A stretch of DNA of 64,000 nt from OLB6 sp964620125 (lineage in GTDB: Bacteria > Bacteroidota > Ignavibacteria > Kapaibacteriales > Kapaibacteriaceae). The stretch is from positions 1 to 64,000 of the forward strand of contig CAZUGQ010000009.1 of NCBI GenBank assembly GCA_964620125.1, given 5' to 3'. This document shows, piece by piece, positions 53,234 to 62,101 of the stretch. Within the stretch, counting starts at the first letter, position 1; each line of letters opens with the position of its first letter. The notes under the pieces were generated by a model. That model made no database searches. It saw only the letters and a program-made list of their open reading frames with translations, and was not told the DNA's origin. Position numbers and translations under genes: made by a program.

Positions 53234-53268
53234 AAGGCCGGTTCCGAACACGTGTTGGAACCGGCCTT
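53234..53268. terminator. Strong inverted repeat between convergent genes, probable terminator
   Basis: AAGGCCGGTTCC (53234-53245) pairs perfectly with GGAACCGGCCTT (53257-53268), 12 bp, with an 11-base loop that contains the palindrome AACACGTGTT. On the minus strand the stem is followed by TTTTCC, so it ends transcription on that strand best; it may also stop the act operon. It lies between actF and the convergent membrane protein gene. Confidence 0.7.
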
Positions 53269-53289
53269 CGTGCATGAAGTTTTAGTCCG

Positions 53290-53712
53290 TTATGCGGAGG
53301 CTGCAATCCGATTGTACATCGCTGCCATGGCGAGAGACGTTAAGCCGTAGATGAGGCCTTGAACCACTGCCTCCATGAGTGCCCACCACAGCTCAAAGAA
53401 CGGGAATGTCATTATCCATCCAAAGCTCGACAGGATGCTCGCGAGCACTCCTGTAATCATACCCCACAGAAATGCAGAACCACCTCGCAGTTGCCTTGGC
53501 AAAACAACGATAGCTGCTAAACAGGCTGCAAGGAGGCTCATTAGTAGGTACCACATCATGCTTGGTTCTTGGCCGGGGGCGTACGCGGATCCATTGAACT
53601 TCTTCATCCATTCCGCCATCATGTCCATTTGAGGCATGTAGTAGGCTGAGTTCAAAGCGAAGGTGACGAACGTGCCAACGATGATGGCAAGAAAAAAGGG
53701 ACCAGTCTTCAT
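53290..53712 (-). CDS. Membrane protein of unknown function
   Basis: A 140-residue protein with four predicted helices: FFLAIIVGTFVTFALNSAYY, MWYLLMSLLAACLAAIVVLP, GGSAFLWGMITGVLASILSS and AVVQGLIYGLTSLAMAAMY. A Met-rich periplasmic or cytoplasmic loop (MPQMDMMAEWMKKF) lies between helices 1 and 2 and could bind copper, although this is only suggestive. ATG 53712 is chosen; the open frame extends 9 codons upstream to a TTG. It stands alone, convergent with actF and divergent from lpd. Confidence 0.7.
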   Translation of the reverse strand: MKTGPFFLAIIVGTFVTFALNSAYYMPQMDMMAEWMKKFNGSAYAPGQEPSMMWYLLMSLLAACLAAIVVLPRQLRGGSAFLWGMITGVLASILSSFGWIMTFPFFELWWALMEAVVQGLIYGLTSLAMAAMYNRIAASA

Positions 53713-53819
53713 GTGCAGAAAGCTCAGATAGTGAAACAAAACGGATGAGTGAGGATGCTGAACAACTGGTCGAACATAACACGAGGTATAGTAAATACAT
53801 TCAGTGAGACTGCACTCGA

Positions 53820-53847
53820 TTTGCGCTACGTCTGCTCAGTATCTTTG
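53820..53847 (+). promoter_or_regulatory. Candidate promoter of lpd: TTTG-N16-TATCTTTG
   Basis: TATCTTTG (53840-53847) fits the TAnnTTTG box, with TTTG at 53820-53823 as possible -33 element. The lpd leader would be about 40 bases. The rest of the 53713-53891 spacer shows nothing else. Confidence 0.45.
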
Positions 53848-53891
53848 TGGCTGCATTTTTCAAAGCCCCTCCCCTAAACAACAGGTTAACA

Positions 53892-55313
53892 ATGAATCAG
53901 CATACGTTCGACGTGGTAGTCATCGGCTCTGGTCCAGGTGGATATGTTGCGGCAATTAGAGCCTCGCAGTTGGGCCAGAAGGTGGCCTGCGTAGAAGCCG
54001 ATCGGCTTGGCGGTGTGTGTTTGAACTGGGGCTGTATCCCGTCGAAAAGTTTGCTTAAGAATGCCGAATACATGCAGTTCCTTCAGCATGCAGACGATTT
54101 TGGATTCGGCCTCAAGCAAATTGATGTGGACTTTCCGAAAGTCATTTCGCGTTCGCGTGGAGTTGCAGATCGCATGAGTAACGGTGTGCAGTTTCTCTTC
54201 AAAAAGTATAAGGTTACTCACATAAAGGGATGGGGAGTTCTCAAAGCATCAGCAGGGGGCTCTGGTCACGTTGTGGAAGTCAAGGTCGAGAAAGGCACCG
54301 TTACCGACAGCATCGCAGCTAAGAACGTGATTATTGCCACTGGTGCACGCCCGCGGCAGATACCGGGCATCGAGGTAGACAGAGAGTACGTGCTTACAAG
54401 CACCGAGGCTATGCTGCAGCAGTCTGCCCCCAAGGATCTGATTGTGATGGGAGCAGGTGCAATCGGTGTAGAGTTTGCATACTTCTACAACAGCTTTGGT
54501 TCGAAGGTTACCATCATCGAGATGCAGGACAGGCTGTTGCCTGTTGAGGACGAAGAGATTAGCAAGGAACTCCGCCGATCGTTCGAGCGCGAACAGAAGA
54601 TGACCATCCTAACTGAAACCCGCGTTAAGAGCGCCAAGAAGAAGGGCAAGGGCGTGGAGGTGGTTGTAGTCAAGAAGGATGGCACGGAAGAAGTCCTCAA
54701 GGCAGAGAAGGCTCTGAATGCGATTGGAGTTCAGGGCAACATCGAAAACATGGGCCTTGAAGAAAGTGGCATCAAGCTAGAGCGAGGTTGGATAGTTGTT
54801 GACAAGTATCTGCGTACCAACATTCCAGGTGTGTATGCAATAGGGGACATTGCCGGAGCCCCCTGGCTTGCTCACAAGGCATCTGCGGAAGGTATTGCCG
54901 CTGCCGAGGTTATTGCCGGTCATCACACAGACGGTGTTGATTACTCAAACATTCCCGGTTGTACCTATTGCCAGCCGCAGGTTGCAAGCATCGGCCTAAC
55001 AGAAGCAAAGGCAAGAGAAGCTGGACATGAAGTTCGCGTAGGCAAGTTTCCGTTTACGGCTAATGGCAAAGCCCATGGCATCGGTAAGGCTCAGGGATTC
55101 GTTAAGCTGGTGTTCGACAAAAAGTACGGCGGCCTGTTAGGTGCTCACTTGATTGGGCCCGACGTTACCGAAATGATCGGCGAACTTGGAGTGGCACGGA
55201 CACTTGAGGCCACTGGTCCAGCGATTTTCAAGACGGTGCATGCTCACCCTACGCTGAGTGAAGCAATCATGGAAAGTGCTGCAATGGCGTGGGACGAAGC
55301 AGTGAACTTCTAA
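53892..55313 (+). CDS. lpd: Dihydrolipoyl dehydrogenase
   Basis: The flavoenzyme (E3) that reoxidises lipoamide in pyruvate and 2-oxoglutarate dehydrogenases and the glycine cleavage system. FAD motif VIGSGPGGYVAA at residue 9, redox disulfide GVCLNWGCIPSK, NAD motif MGAGAIGVEFAYF, second FAD motif YAIGDIAGAPWLAH, and active-site His-Glu in HAHPTLSEAI. The 473-residue length is normal. ATG 53892 is chosen over an upstream in-frame ATG (53847) because that one overlaps the promoter and adds no conserved residues. The lipB gene follows after 7 bases. AGGGGGCT at 54254 and 54858 (minus). Confidence 0.96.
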   Translation: MNQHTFDVVVIGSGPGGYVAAIRASQLGQKVACVEADRLGGVCLNWGCIPSKSLLKNAEYMQFLQHADDFGFGLKQIDVDFPKVISRSRGVADRMSNGVQFLFKKYKVTHIKGWGVLKASAGGSGHVVEVKVEKGTVTDSIAAKNVIIATGARPRQIPGIEVDREYVLTSTEAMLQQSAPKDLIVMGAGAIGVEFAYFYNSFGSKVTIIEMQDRLLPVEDEEISKELRRSFEREQKMTILTETRVKSAKKKGKGVEVVVVKKDGTEEVLKAEKALNAIGVQGNIENMGLEESGIKLERGWIVVDKYLRTNIPGVYAIGDIAGAPWLAHKASAEGIAAAEVIAGHHTDGVDYSNIPGCTYCQPQVASIGLTEAKAREAGHEVRVGKFPFTANGKAHGIGKAQGFVKLVFDKKYGGLLGAHLIGPDVTEMIGELGVARTLEATGPAIFKTVHAHPTLSEAIMESAAMAWDEAVNF

Positions 55314-55320
55314 GCTGGCC

Positions 55321-55968
55321 GTGGACACTGAACATTGGGGACTGATTGAGTTCCGTCAGGCCTGGGATAAGCAGCGCGCACTCGCCAAACGCGTAGAGGA
55401 GGGTGCACCCGACACACTTGTAACCTGCGAACATCCAAGCGTGATTACGCTAGGAAGAACAACAAAACAAGGCAGTGTGTTGGCTCCACTTATCGAACTG
55501 CAAGGGAAAGGTATACCGGTTGTTGAGATTGATCGTGGTGGCGAAGCAACAGTGCACAACCCCGGTCAGCTCGTAGCCTATCCGATCTTCGACCTTCAGC
55601 GATCAAAACCAGATCTGCATTGGTTTCTTCGTTCAATCGAAGAAGCTGTTATCGCCACTCTTGGTGAGTTAGGTATATCCGCCTCCAGAGTTGCTGGCAG
55701 GACTGGTGTGTGGATTGATGGTGACCGTAAAATTTGCGCGATTGGTATCCACTGTAGGCGGTGGATAACCACTCATGGATTAGCTCTGAATGTGGACAAC
55801 GACCTCGGCCTGTTTCAGACGATCGTACCCTGCGGTATTACAGACAAAGCAGTTACCAGCATTCAGCGAGAGCTTGGACAAGCTCCCCACATAGGTTGGG
55901 TTCGGGAGGTTCTTGTGAAGAATTTTCGGTTGATTTTCTTAAGTGAGCAAGCAAAGATCCCCGCGTAA
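55321..55968 (+). CDS. lipB: Octanoyltransferase LipB
   Basis: Transfers octanoyl from acyl carrier protein to lipoyl domains, the first step of lipoate synthesis. Characteristic segments are CEHPSVITLGRTT, EIDRGGEATVHNPGQLVAYP, KICAIGIHCRRWITTHGLAL (containing the catalytic Lys) and VPCGITDKAVTSI (catalytic Cys). The 215 residues are typical. GTG 55321 is the start; no ATG is in frame near it. Its place directly after lpd joins synthesis of the cofactor with an enzyme that uses it. lipA is not in the window. Confidence 0.94.
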   Translation: MDTEHWGLIEFRQAWDKQRALAKRVEEGAPDTLVTCEHPSVITLGRTTKQGSVLAPLIELQGKGIPVVEIDRGGEATVHNPGQLVAYPIFDLQRSKPDLHWFLRSIEEAVIATLGELGISASRVAGRTGVWIDGDRKICAIGIHCRRWITTHGLALNVDNDLGLFQTIVPCGITDKAVTSIQRELGQAPHIGWVREVLVKNFRLIFLSEQAKIPA

Positions 55969-56006
55969 CTGGTTGGAAACACTAGATTTCGACTTCCGAG
56001 TCGATA

Positions 56007-56027
56007 TGTGGATAACCTTGTGGATAT
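56007..56027. promoter_or_regulatory. Two DnaA-box-like sites in direct repeat
   Basis: TGTGGATAA (56007-56015) is the exact complement of the DnaA box TTATCCACA, and TTGTGGATAT (56018-56027) is a near match in the same direction. They lie between lipB and the tRNA-Gly promoter. Two sites and no AT-rich stretch do not make an origin; DnaA titration or regulation is possible. Confidence 0.35.
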
Positions 56028-56077
56028 CTCTAGGTGCCGGGAAATCATGGCTTTACAGGGAGCAGGGAAAATCCGCG

Positions 56078-56108
56078 TTGACTCAGAGACATCGTGGGCG
56101 TATGTTTG
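56078..56108 (+). promoter_or_regulatory. Promoter of tRNA-Gly: TTGACT-N17-TATGTTTG
   Basis: TTGACT (56078-56083), exactly 17 bases, then TATGTTTG (56101-56108), 19 bases before the mature tRNA start. It has the same layout as the recJ promoter. Confidence 0.65.
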
Positions 56109-56127
56109 CATTCAAGCAGTACCGACT

Positions 56128-56201
<74 letters not shown>

Positions 56202-56236
56202 GACGACGCGAGTCGTCACTTCCTCTTTATGCTGCA

Positions 56237-56279
56237 TGCCTTGCCGTCTCATTCCCCCCTGATGGCGAGGCATTTTTTT
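56237..56279 (+). terminator. Rho-independent terminator after tRNA-Gly
   Basis: TGCCTTGCC (56237-56245) pairs with GGCGAGGCA (56264-56272), nine pairs with one G-T, followed by seven T. The first in-frame ATG of the porU reading frame (56280) touches the last T, which argues that porU starts further on. Confidence 0.85.
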
Positions 56280-56378
56280 ATGCTGAATGGTGTTCTTATG
56301 CTTCGGGTAACTTTCGAAACCCAAGATTCACAATACATCTACCGATCGGCGTCTGTACCACGCGTGAATTCTGCGTCA

Positions 56379-59300
56379 ATGAGCATTAAACAAGCTTCAC
56401 TAGCCCACATAGCCCTGGCTCTGGCACTTGTGGCGTCTGTTCTCGAAGTCAGAGGCAATGGTACGCCACCGTTGTATGGGCGTGGCGTGCATGTTGTGCG
56501 AGAAAGTGCCCATGCATGGTCATTTACCGTTAGACCAGAGACAGAGCTAGATACGTTCGATGTGGCAGGCAGGCAATACATCTCGGTTGGAATCCCAGAG
56601 GCTCGGATTCGACAGTCTGCAAGTGGTGGTACTGTTCAGCTTGTTGTAGAGTTTTCCCTGAACGTGAGCAGTCCCACAAGCTTCACGCTGGCAGGCTCAA
56701 CGGTTCACGGTGTAGTTCATGGCTTGCCAATGCGGGCCATACGCACACCAAATGGCACTCCTATTCCCACCGAGGCCATACTGACCAACAAGATTCAAGT
56801 GCAATACGGTGGAGTTGCCCGTGGGCAACATCAAGCAACGGTGCGTTGCGTTGTTGCCGAGAGTATAGATGGTAATACGTGGATCGCAACGGAGCTGCGT
56901 GGAGTTATTGAGTTGAGTCCAGCGGCCATTCTTGCAGAGCAGTCCTCAAGTCTCCATAGAAGTCAAACATCTCTCCGGAAGGGTACGGAGCAGACGCAGT
57001 CGTTTGTACCACTCGACCCTGTTGCTCAAATAACAGTGTCTGAAGAAGGCGTGTACCGCATCTCCGCGCAACAACTCCGTGATGCTGGCTTACCCACCGA
57101 TGCCAACGCAGCCCGCACGATTAAGGTTCTTGGTTGGGGGGGGCAGGAACTGGACGAAAGAGTCGATCCAGCTACCAATGATGCCCCAAATGAACTGGAC
57201 GTCATCGTGAGAACCAACGCTGACGGATCGATAAACGAAGTGCTGTTCTATGCAGCGGGAAACACCGGATGGCAATGGACCTCGGAAGGTGCCAGGCACT
57301 ACATCCATCATTACGATACCAAGGCACGGTACCTTGTAACCACGGCAGGGGGCGATGGTAGGCGCAGTACGAAACGCACGACCCCAACCGGTCCAGTGGA
57401 GCATAGGCCACTCACGGTATTCGGATATGCTTTCAACGAAGAAGAGCTGGTGAACCCCTACAATAGCGGATCGGGACGGAAGTGGTTCGGGCGAACTATC
57501 GAAAATGGCGGATCACTCGTTGTGACCTTTACGCTACCGGGCCTAGTTCGAAGCGGTGAGGTGTCGTACAACATGAATCTCGTCCACAAAAGCTCGTACA
57601 CAGGTTCCTTCACGGTGTACGAAAACAACATTCCAGTGGCTCAAAGAGTGCTGCAACCTGTGCCTGAGTATATGGACATGTTCAGTGGTAGGGCGTATGG
57701 ATCGGTACCTGCAGCACAGATCGCATCCGATGCGAGAAGTGTACTTCGCTTCGAGTACAAGTGTCCGCAGGAGGCCATTGCCACAGGGCTGCTCGATTGG
57801 GTTGAAGTGATTTACCCACGGGGTCTGGTGGCAGACTCACGGCGATTTGCATTTTTCTCCGACCCCAAGCTTCGAGGGGTTACTGAATATTCCGTCAATG
57901 GCTTCGAAGGTGGTGAAGTATTTGCATTCGATGTTACCGATCCCGCGCAACCAAAGCAGCTTGAAAATGTGGCTCCTTCGGGAGGAGTGGCTGCGATTCG
58001 TGAGTTGTTAGACAGTGGCAAGGTTCGGCGGTATTTCATCACGACGGAGGTTCGCGGTGTAAGCATAAGCCCCCTCCCCCCCCTAACACTACGATCACGT
58101 GCCGTAGCCGATCAGCTGGGGAACTACCTGGTTATTACGCACCCAGAGCTTAAAGAAAGCGCAGAAGAATATGCAGCATACCGTGGCACCGACCCAGATC
58201 TGCGGATCTCGGTGGTTACCTCCGAAGAGATCATGAGAGAGTTTGCATTTGGTGTGCAGGACCCAACTGCAATTCGTGATTTCCTTGCTTTCGCCTATTG
58301 GCATGCTCCCACTAGACCAGCGTATGTGCTGTTATGGGGCGACGGGCATTTCGACTACAAGGGCATCTCAACAACGGCCCGCAACTACCTCATTCCATTT
58401 GAAAGTTTGGATCCCGATGACACATCGTATGGGCTGCAGACGCATACGACAGAAGACTTTTTCGTTCGGATCGATGGGAATGACCTCAGGCCGGACATTG
58501 CCATCGGACGTCTGCCGATAACATCAAATGATGTTGGACGGAAAATGCTTGCAAAGATTCGGGATTATGAGCAAAGCGCATCACTTGACGATTGGCGCAC
58601 CCGAATTACGATGGTGGCGGACGATGGGTACACTGCTCCGGGCGCGAGTGATAGAGCATTGCATCTGAAGCAAAGTGAGACGTTGTGGAGAGAGTACATA
58701 CCGGAGAGTTTTCAGCCCAAGAAGATTTATTTGGTGGAGTACCCTACATCCAACATCGCCCGTGGAAAGAGGAAACCCTCTGTTACAGCAGAGATCGTGA
58801 GCACCGTAAATACCACCGGCGCACTGATGCTCAACTGGATAGGTCATGGCAATCCCCGTGTTTGGGCGCACGAGTTCGTCTTTGAACGTGAGACTACTCC
58901 TCCACGCATGACCAATCGTACGAAACCATTCTTCCTTTCTGCAGCAACGTGCGACTTTGCGCGGTTTGATCTAACTGACGTTCAAAGCGGTGCAGAGGAA
59001 CTTGTCCTCCTTGAAGAGGGTGGGGCCATTGCGGCTTTTTCAGCTGCGAGAATCGTGTTTGCAGACCAAAACGCAGCTCTAAACCAAGCCTTCTATCGCA
59101 TCCTGTTCACTCCCGATGTAAACGGCCGAACGATGAGAATTGGAGATGCAGTGCGACAGGTTAAGCAGGATTTCTATAACTACAACGACGAAAAATTCTT
59201 TCTGCTTGGAGACCCCACACTTCGTCTTCTGATTCCTGATCACGAGGTCGTATTCGAATCTATCAATGGTCAGCCACTGTCAGACAGTGCCATCGTTCAA

Positions 59301-60323
59301 CTCAAGGCACTTTCCACAGTAACCGTTACCGGACGTATCGAGCGACCTCTTTCATCAACCGTTGATGCTTCATTCAATGGTGTGGCAACGATCTCGCTGC
59401 TTGATGGGCAACGTGACGTGACCGTTGTGGATGATGACGTGTACCAAACCGTGAACTCATTCATTCTGCCAGGAGCTCTGCTTGCACGCGGATCATATCC
59501 GGTTGTAGACGGTCGGTTTACGGCCCAGTTCGTTGTGCCAAAGGACATTGCCTTTTCCGCTAGTGAGGCCCGACTATATGGTTACGCATACAACACTGAG
59601 GATAGGCGTACAGCATGTGGAGTTACCAGCAACGTCGTGGTGGACGGGGTATCCGATGAACAACACAACGACGGCGATGGTCCGTCCATTGCCATCTACA
59701 TGGACTCCTACTTCTTCCAGCGCGGCGACGTAGTGAGAGCAAATCCCATACTCATCGTGGACCTGGAAGACGCTACCGGTATCAACGCTGCCGGAGTAGG
59801 GGTTGGCCACGACATCGAGGCAACATTCGATGATGGAGCTTTGGTAGAGGTCCTTACTGAGACGTTTTCTACATCGCTAAAGAACCCACGTGCAGGAACA
59901 GCAAGCAAGCAGATATTCGGTCTCGGCTCGGGCGAGCACACTGTACGAGTTCGAGCATGGGATGTGCTTAACAACATGCAGGAAGCATCAACGATGTTCA
60001 GAATTGCTTCGTCTGACGATGGCGTGGTTGCACGCTGGGTGATGAATTTCCCAAACCCATTCAGCGAAGCCACGACCATACGTTTCCAGCACAATGCAAA
60101 TCGACCATTTACAGCGGACGTGCGGATTTACGACATGCAAGGGCGCATGGTAATGCAGTCACCGATGGATGTTCGGGACATGCAGACAGCCGAATTCGTT
60201 TGGAATGGGCGTGATGCAGAAAACAATCATCTGGGATCAGGCGTCTATGCCTGCCAGGTAATCATGGTAATGGATGATGGCACGTCAGCCAGCATCAACG
60301 GCAAACTTGCCCTCATTCGTTAA
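56379..60323 (+). CDS. porU: Type IX secretion system sortase PorU (C25 family)
   Basis: PorU cleaves the C-terminal sorting domain from T9SS cargos at the cell surface and joins them to anionic lipopolysaccharide. The start ATG 56379 gives a signal peptide (SLAHIALALALVASVLEVRG); ATG 56298 is possible. About 600 residues of beta-rich N-terminal region precede the gingipain-like C25 domain, with VLLWGDGHFDYKG, catalytic His in LNWIGHGNPRVW and Cys in FLSAATCDFARFD. An FlgD-like/T9SS-type end (NFPNPFSEATTIRF to GSGVYACQV) closes the 1314-residue protein. The long open frame upstream covers tRNA-Gly and is not coding. porV follows 30 bases later. Runs of 8 G (57136) and 8 C (58076) occur. Confidence 0.92.
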   Translation: MSIKQASLAHIALALALVASVLEVRGNGTPPLYGRGVHVVRESAHAWSFTVRPETELDTFDVAGRQYISVGIPEARIRQSASGGTVQLVVEFSLNVSSPTSFTLAGSTVHGVVHGLPMRAIRTPNGTPIPTEAILTNKIQVQYGGVARGQHQATVRCVVAESIDGNTWIATELRGVIELSPAAILAEQSSSLHRSQTSLRKGTEQTQSFVPLDPVAQITVSEEGVYRISAQQLRDAGLPTDANAARTIKVLGWGGQELDERVDPATNDAPNELDVIVRTNADGSINEVLFYAAGNTGWQWTSEGARHYIHHYDTKARYLVTTAGGDGRRSTKRTTPTGPVEHRPLTVFGYAFNEEELVNPYNSGSGRKWFGRTIENGGSLVVTFTLPGLVRSGEVSYNMNLVHKSSYTGSFTVYENNIPVAQRVLQPVPEYMDMFSGRAYGSVPAAQIASDARSVLRFEYKCPQEAIATGLLDWVEVIYPRGLVADSRRFAFFSDPKLRGVTEYSVNGFEGGEVFAFDVTDPAQPKQLENVAPSGGVAAIRELLDSGKVRRYFITTEVRGVSISPLPPLTLRSRAVADQLGNYLVITHPELKESAEEYAAYRGTDPDLRISVVTSEEIMREFAFGVQDPTAIRDFLAFAYWHAPTRPAYVLLWGDGHFDYKGISTTARNYLIPFESLDPDDTSYGLQTHTTEDFFVRIDGNDLRPDIAIGRLPITSNDVGRKMLAKIRDYEQSASLDDWRTRITMVADDGYTAPGASDRALHLKQSETLWREYIPESFQPKKIYLVEYPTSNIARGKRKPSVTAEIVSTVNTTGALMLNWIGHGNPRVWAHEFVFERETTPPRMTNRTKPFFLSAATCDFARFDLTDVQSGAEELVLLEEGGAIAAFSAARIVFADQNAALNQAFYRILFTPDVNGRTMRIGDAVRQVKQDFYNYNDEKFFLLGDPTLRLLIPDHEVVFESINGQPLSDSAIVQLKALSTVTVTGRIERPLSSTVDASFNGVATISLLDGQRDVTVVDDDVYQTVNSFILPGALLARGSYPVVDGRFTAQFVVPKDIAFSASEARLYGYAYNTEDRRTACGVTSNVVVDGVSDEQHNDGDGPSIAIYMDSYFFQRGDVVRANPILIVDLEDATGINAAGVGVGHDIEATFDDGALVEVLTETFSTSLKNPRAGTASKQIFGLGSGEHTVRVRAWDVLNNMQEASTMFRIASSDDGVVARWVMNFPNPFSEATTIRFQHNANRPFTADVRIYDMQGRMVMQSPMDVRDMQTAEFVWNGRDAENNHLGSGVYACQVIMVMDDGTSASINGKLALIR

Positions 60324-60353
60324 TTTTACCGTTTCAGTGCCACGAGGAGTCTT

Positions 60354-61421
60354 ATGTCCATGATCCGCACGAGCATCCTGCTCGCAGCGATCGCATGTTC
60401 TGCCACAACTGCATTTGGTCAGGCTGGTGGCGCAGCGGTACCTTTTCTTTTGATTGCTCCAGATGCCCGTGGAAGTGCTATGGGTGAAGTGGGGACAGCC
60501 ATTGCCGACGATATCAACGCCGTGTATTGGAATCCAGCTGGTCTTGGTTTCCAGTCAAACCAACGCCAGGTAGCTTTAAGCTTCTCTAAATGGCTTCCGC
60601 AATTCAACGCCGATCTGTTTTACTCGTACGGCTCGTACGGGCAGTACGTTGAAGAATTGGATGGTACCATTGCCGGCACCTTCATTTTCATGAACCTTGG
60701 TGAGTTCACAAGGACGGCCGATAACGGGCAGGCATTGGGAACCTTCCGTAGTAATGAGTTTAGCATTGGTGTATCGTATGGTACGTTCATTGGAACCGAC
60801 GTTACCGCCGGCGTTCAAATCAAGTACATTCAAAGTAACCTGGCACCGGCCGGTGCTCAGCAGGCAAGTGCAGGCGTTGGTATCTCTGGTGCTTTCGACC
60901 TGGGCTTCCTCTGGAAGCCAACCGATCTAGATGTGCTTGGAGCACAACTAGGTAATGTTCTGTCATTGGGTGTGAATTTGCAGAACGTAGGTCCGAAGAT
61001 GACCTATCTGAACGAAAGCGATCCACTCCCCACATCATTGCGATGGGGCATTGGCTTGAAGCTTGTCGAAGATGAATTCAATGATCTGCTTGTGTCGGTT
61101 GACATGGCCAAGTTGCTTGTTCGCAGAGACTCATTGGGTTCTGATCCGATCCCACAGTCGTTCGTGACTGCTTGGGGGCAAGGCGGCATCGAAACAGGCA
61201 TTGGTTTGGAATATGTGTACGATGAAGCTGTTTCGCTCCGCGGTGGGTACTTCACCGAGCCGAAAAGTGCCGGTGCTCGCCAATTCTATACGCTGGGTGC
61301 CGGTGTGAATTACGATGTTTTCAACCTCTACTTCAGCTACATCCTTACGGTAGAAGACAACCACCCGCTGGCAAACACACTGCGATTTTCGTTAGTGGTT
61401 GACTGGGGTACCGAAGGCTAA
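60354..61421 (+). CDS. porV: T9SS outer-membrane protein PorV
   Basis: A 355-residue outer-membrane beta-barrel of the PorV/PorQ family. PorV binds arriving cargo at the translocon and brings it to PorU. After a signal peptide (SILLAAIACSATTAFGQ) come the family segments APDARGSAMGEVGTAIADD, VYWNPAGLGF and a run of amphipathic strands ending in NTLRFSLVVDWGTEG with a terminal barrel signature. GAGGAG before ATG 60354 sets the start. It forms a porU-porV unit and its stop overlaps that of the convergent DedA gene in CTAA. Confidence 0.93.
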   Translation: MSMIRTSILLAAIACSATTAFGQAGGAAVPFLLIAPDARGSAMGEVGTAIADDINAVYWNPAGLGFQSNQRQVALSFSKWLPQFNADLFYSYGSYGQYVEELDGTIAGTFIFMNLGEFTRTADNGQALGTFRSNEFSIGVSYGTFIGTDVTAGVQIKYIQSNLAPAGAQQASAGVGISGAFDLGFLWKPTDLDVLGAQLGNVLSLGVNLQNVGPKMTYLNESDPLPTSLRWGIGLKLVEDEFNDLLVSVDMAKLLVRRDSLGSDPIPQSFVTAWGQGGIETGIGLEYVYDEAVSLRGGYFTEPKSAGARQFYTLGAGVNYDVFNLYFSYILTVEDNHPLANTLRFSLVVDWGTEG

Positions 61422-62035
61422 TTGCTGGTAGGGGGCTTGGATGTACGAATTCTGCGTCGGAGCACCACAACAGTGACTAGCACGACGAGTATACCTGTTA
61501 CCACCCACCCATAGGTTGAGAGGATTCCCTCCACGGCCTTCCACTGGGCACCCAAGTACAACCCTGCAGCAAGAAGCAGAGCGTTCCATGCCAGTGCACT
61601 AACCGTGCAGAGTGCCGTGGTACGAACAACTGGCATTCGGGCAATACCTGCTGCAAAAGAAATAACGGCTCGTGTGCCAGCTAGAAATCGGTTACCAATG
61701 ATGATCCAATAGTGATAGCGTGAGAACCAGCTATCCACCTTGTTGAGTAGATGGTCGGTGACAAATGGAAGCCAACCGCTCTCAAGTAAGGAACGTCCGT
61801 ATCGTTTGCCCAACCAGTATGCAGTGTAAAAGCCTGTCACCGATCCAAGTGTTGCCGCTGCGAGAGCCGACACGAAGTCAATTACACCAATACCAACCAG
61901 CGTACCGATGAAAACAAGGAACACGTCACTCGGCGAAGGTGGGAAGAGGTTCTCGATGTAGGCCACGGCAAATGTGAGAATCAACACTCCCCATGGTGGC
62001 AGTGCGTGCAGAAACGAAATGAGCGATTCAATCAC
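61418..62035 (-). CDS. DedA-family membrane protein
   Basis: A 205-residue DedA/SNARE-associated (VTT domain) protein, probably a lipid-carrier flippase or related transporter at the inner membrane. Family pieces are NLFPPSPSDVFLVFIGTL, SVTGFYTAYWLGKRYGR, the GNRFLAGTRAVISFAAGIAR motif (conserved R-F-x-P/A-G-x-R type) and SALAWNALLLAAGLYLG. The start is GTG 62035, as nothing upstream in the frame resembles the family. A basic tail ends the protein. AGGGGGCT at 61430 (plus strand) falls within its last codons. Confidence 0.88.
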   Translation of the reverse strand: MIESLISFLHALPPWGVLILTFAVAYIENLFPPSPSDVFLVFIGTLVGIGVIDFVSALAAATLGSVTGFYTAYWLGKRYGRSLLESGWLPFVTDHLLNKVDSWFSRYHYWIIIGNRFLAGTRAVISFAAGIARMPVVRTTALCTVSALAWNALLLAAGLYLGAQWKAVEGILSTYGWVVTGILVVLVTVVVLRRRIRTSKPPTSN

Positions 62036-62101
62036 ACTGTAATTTGCACCGTGATTGCTGCGAAACCCAAGCCCCTTACCGAATATCCTTCCGGAGATTG
62101 A

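Noticed and set aside
55969..56127. Possible chromosome origin because of DnaA-box-like sites
   Set aside because: Only two sites, no AT-rich unwinding region, and neither dnaA, dnaN nor gidA is in the window.
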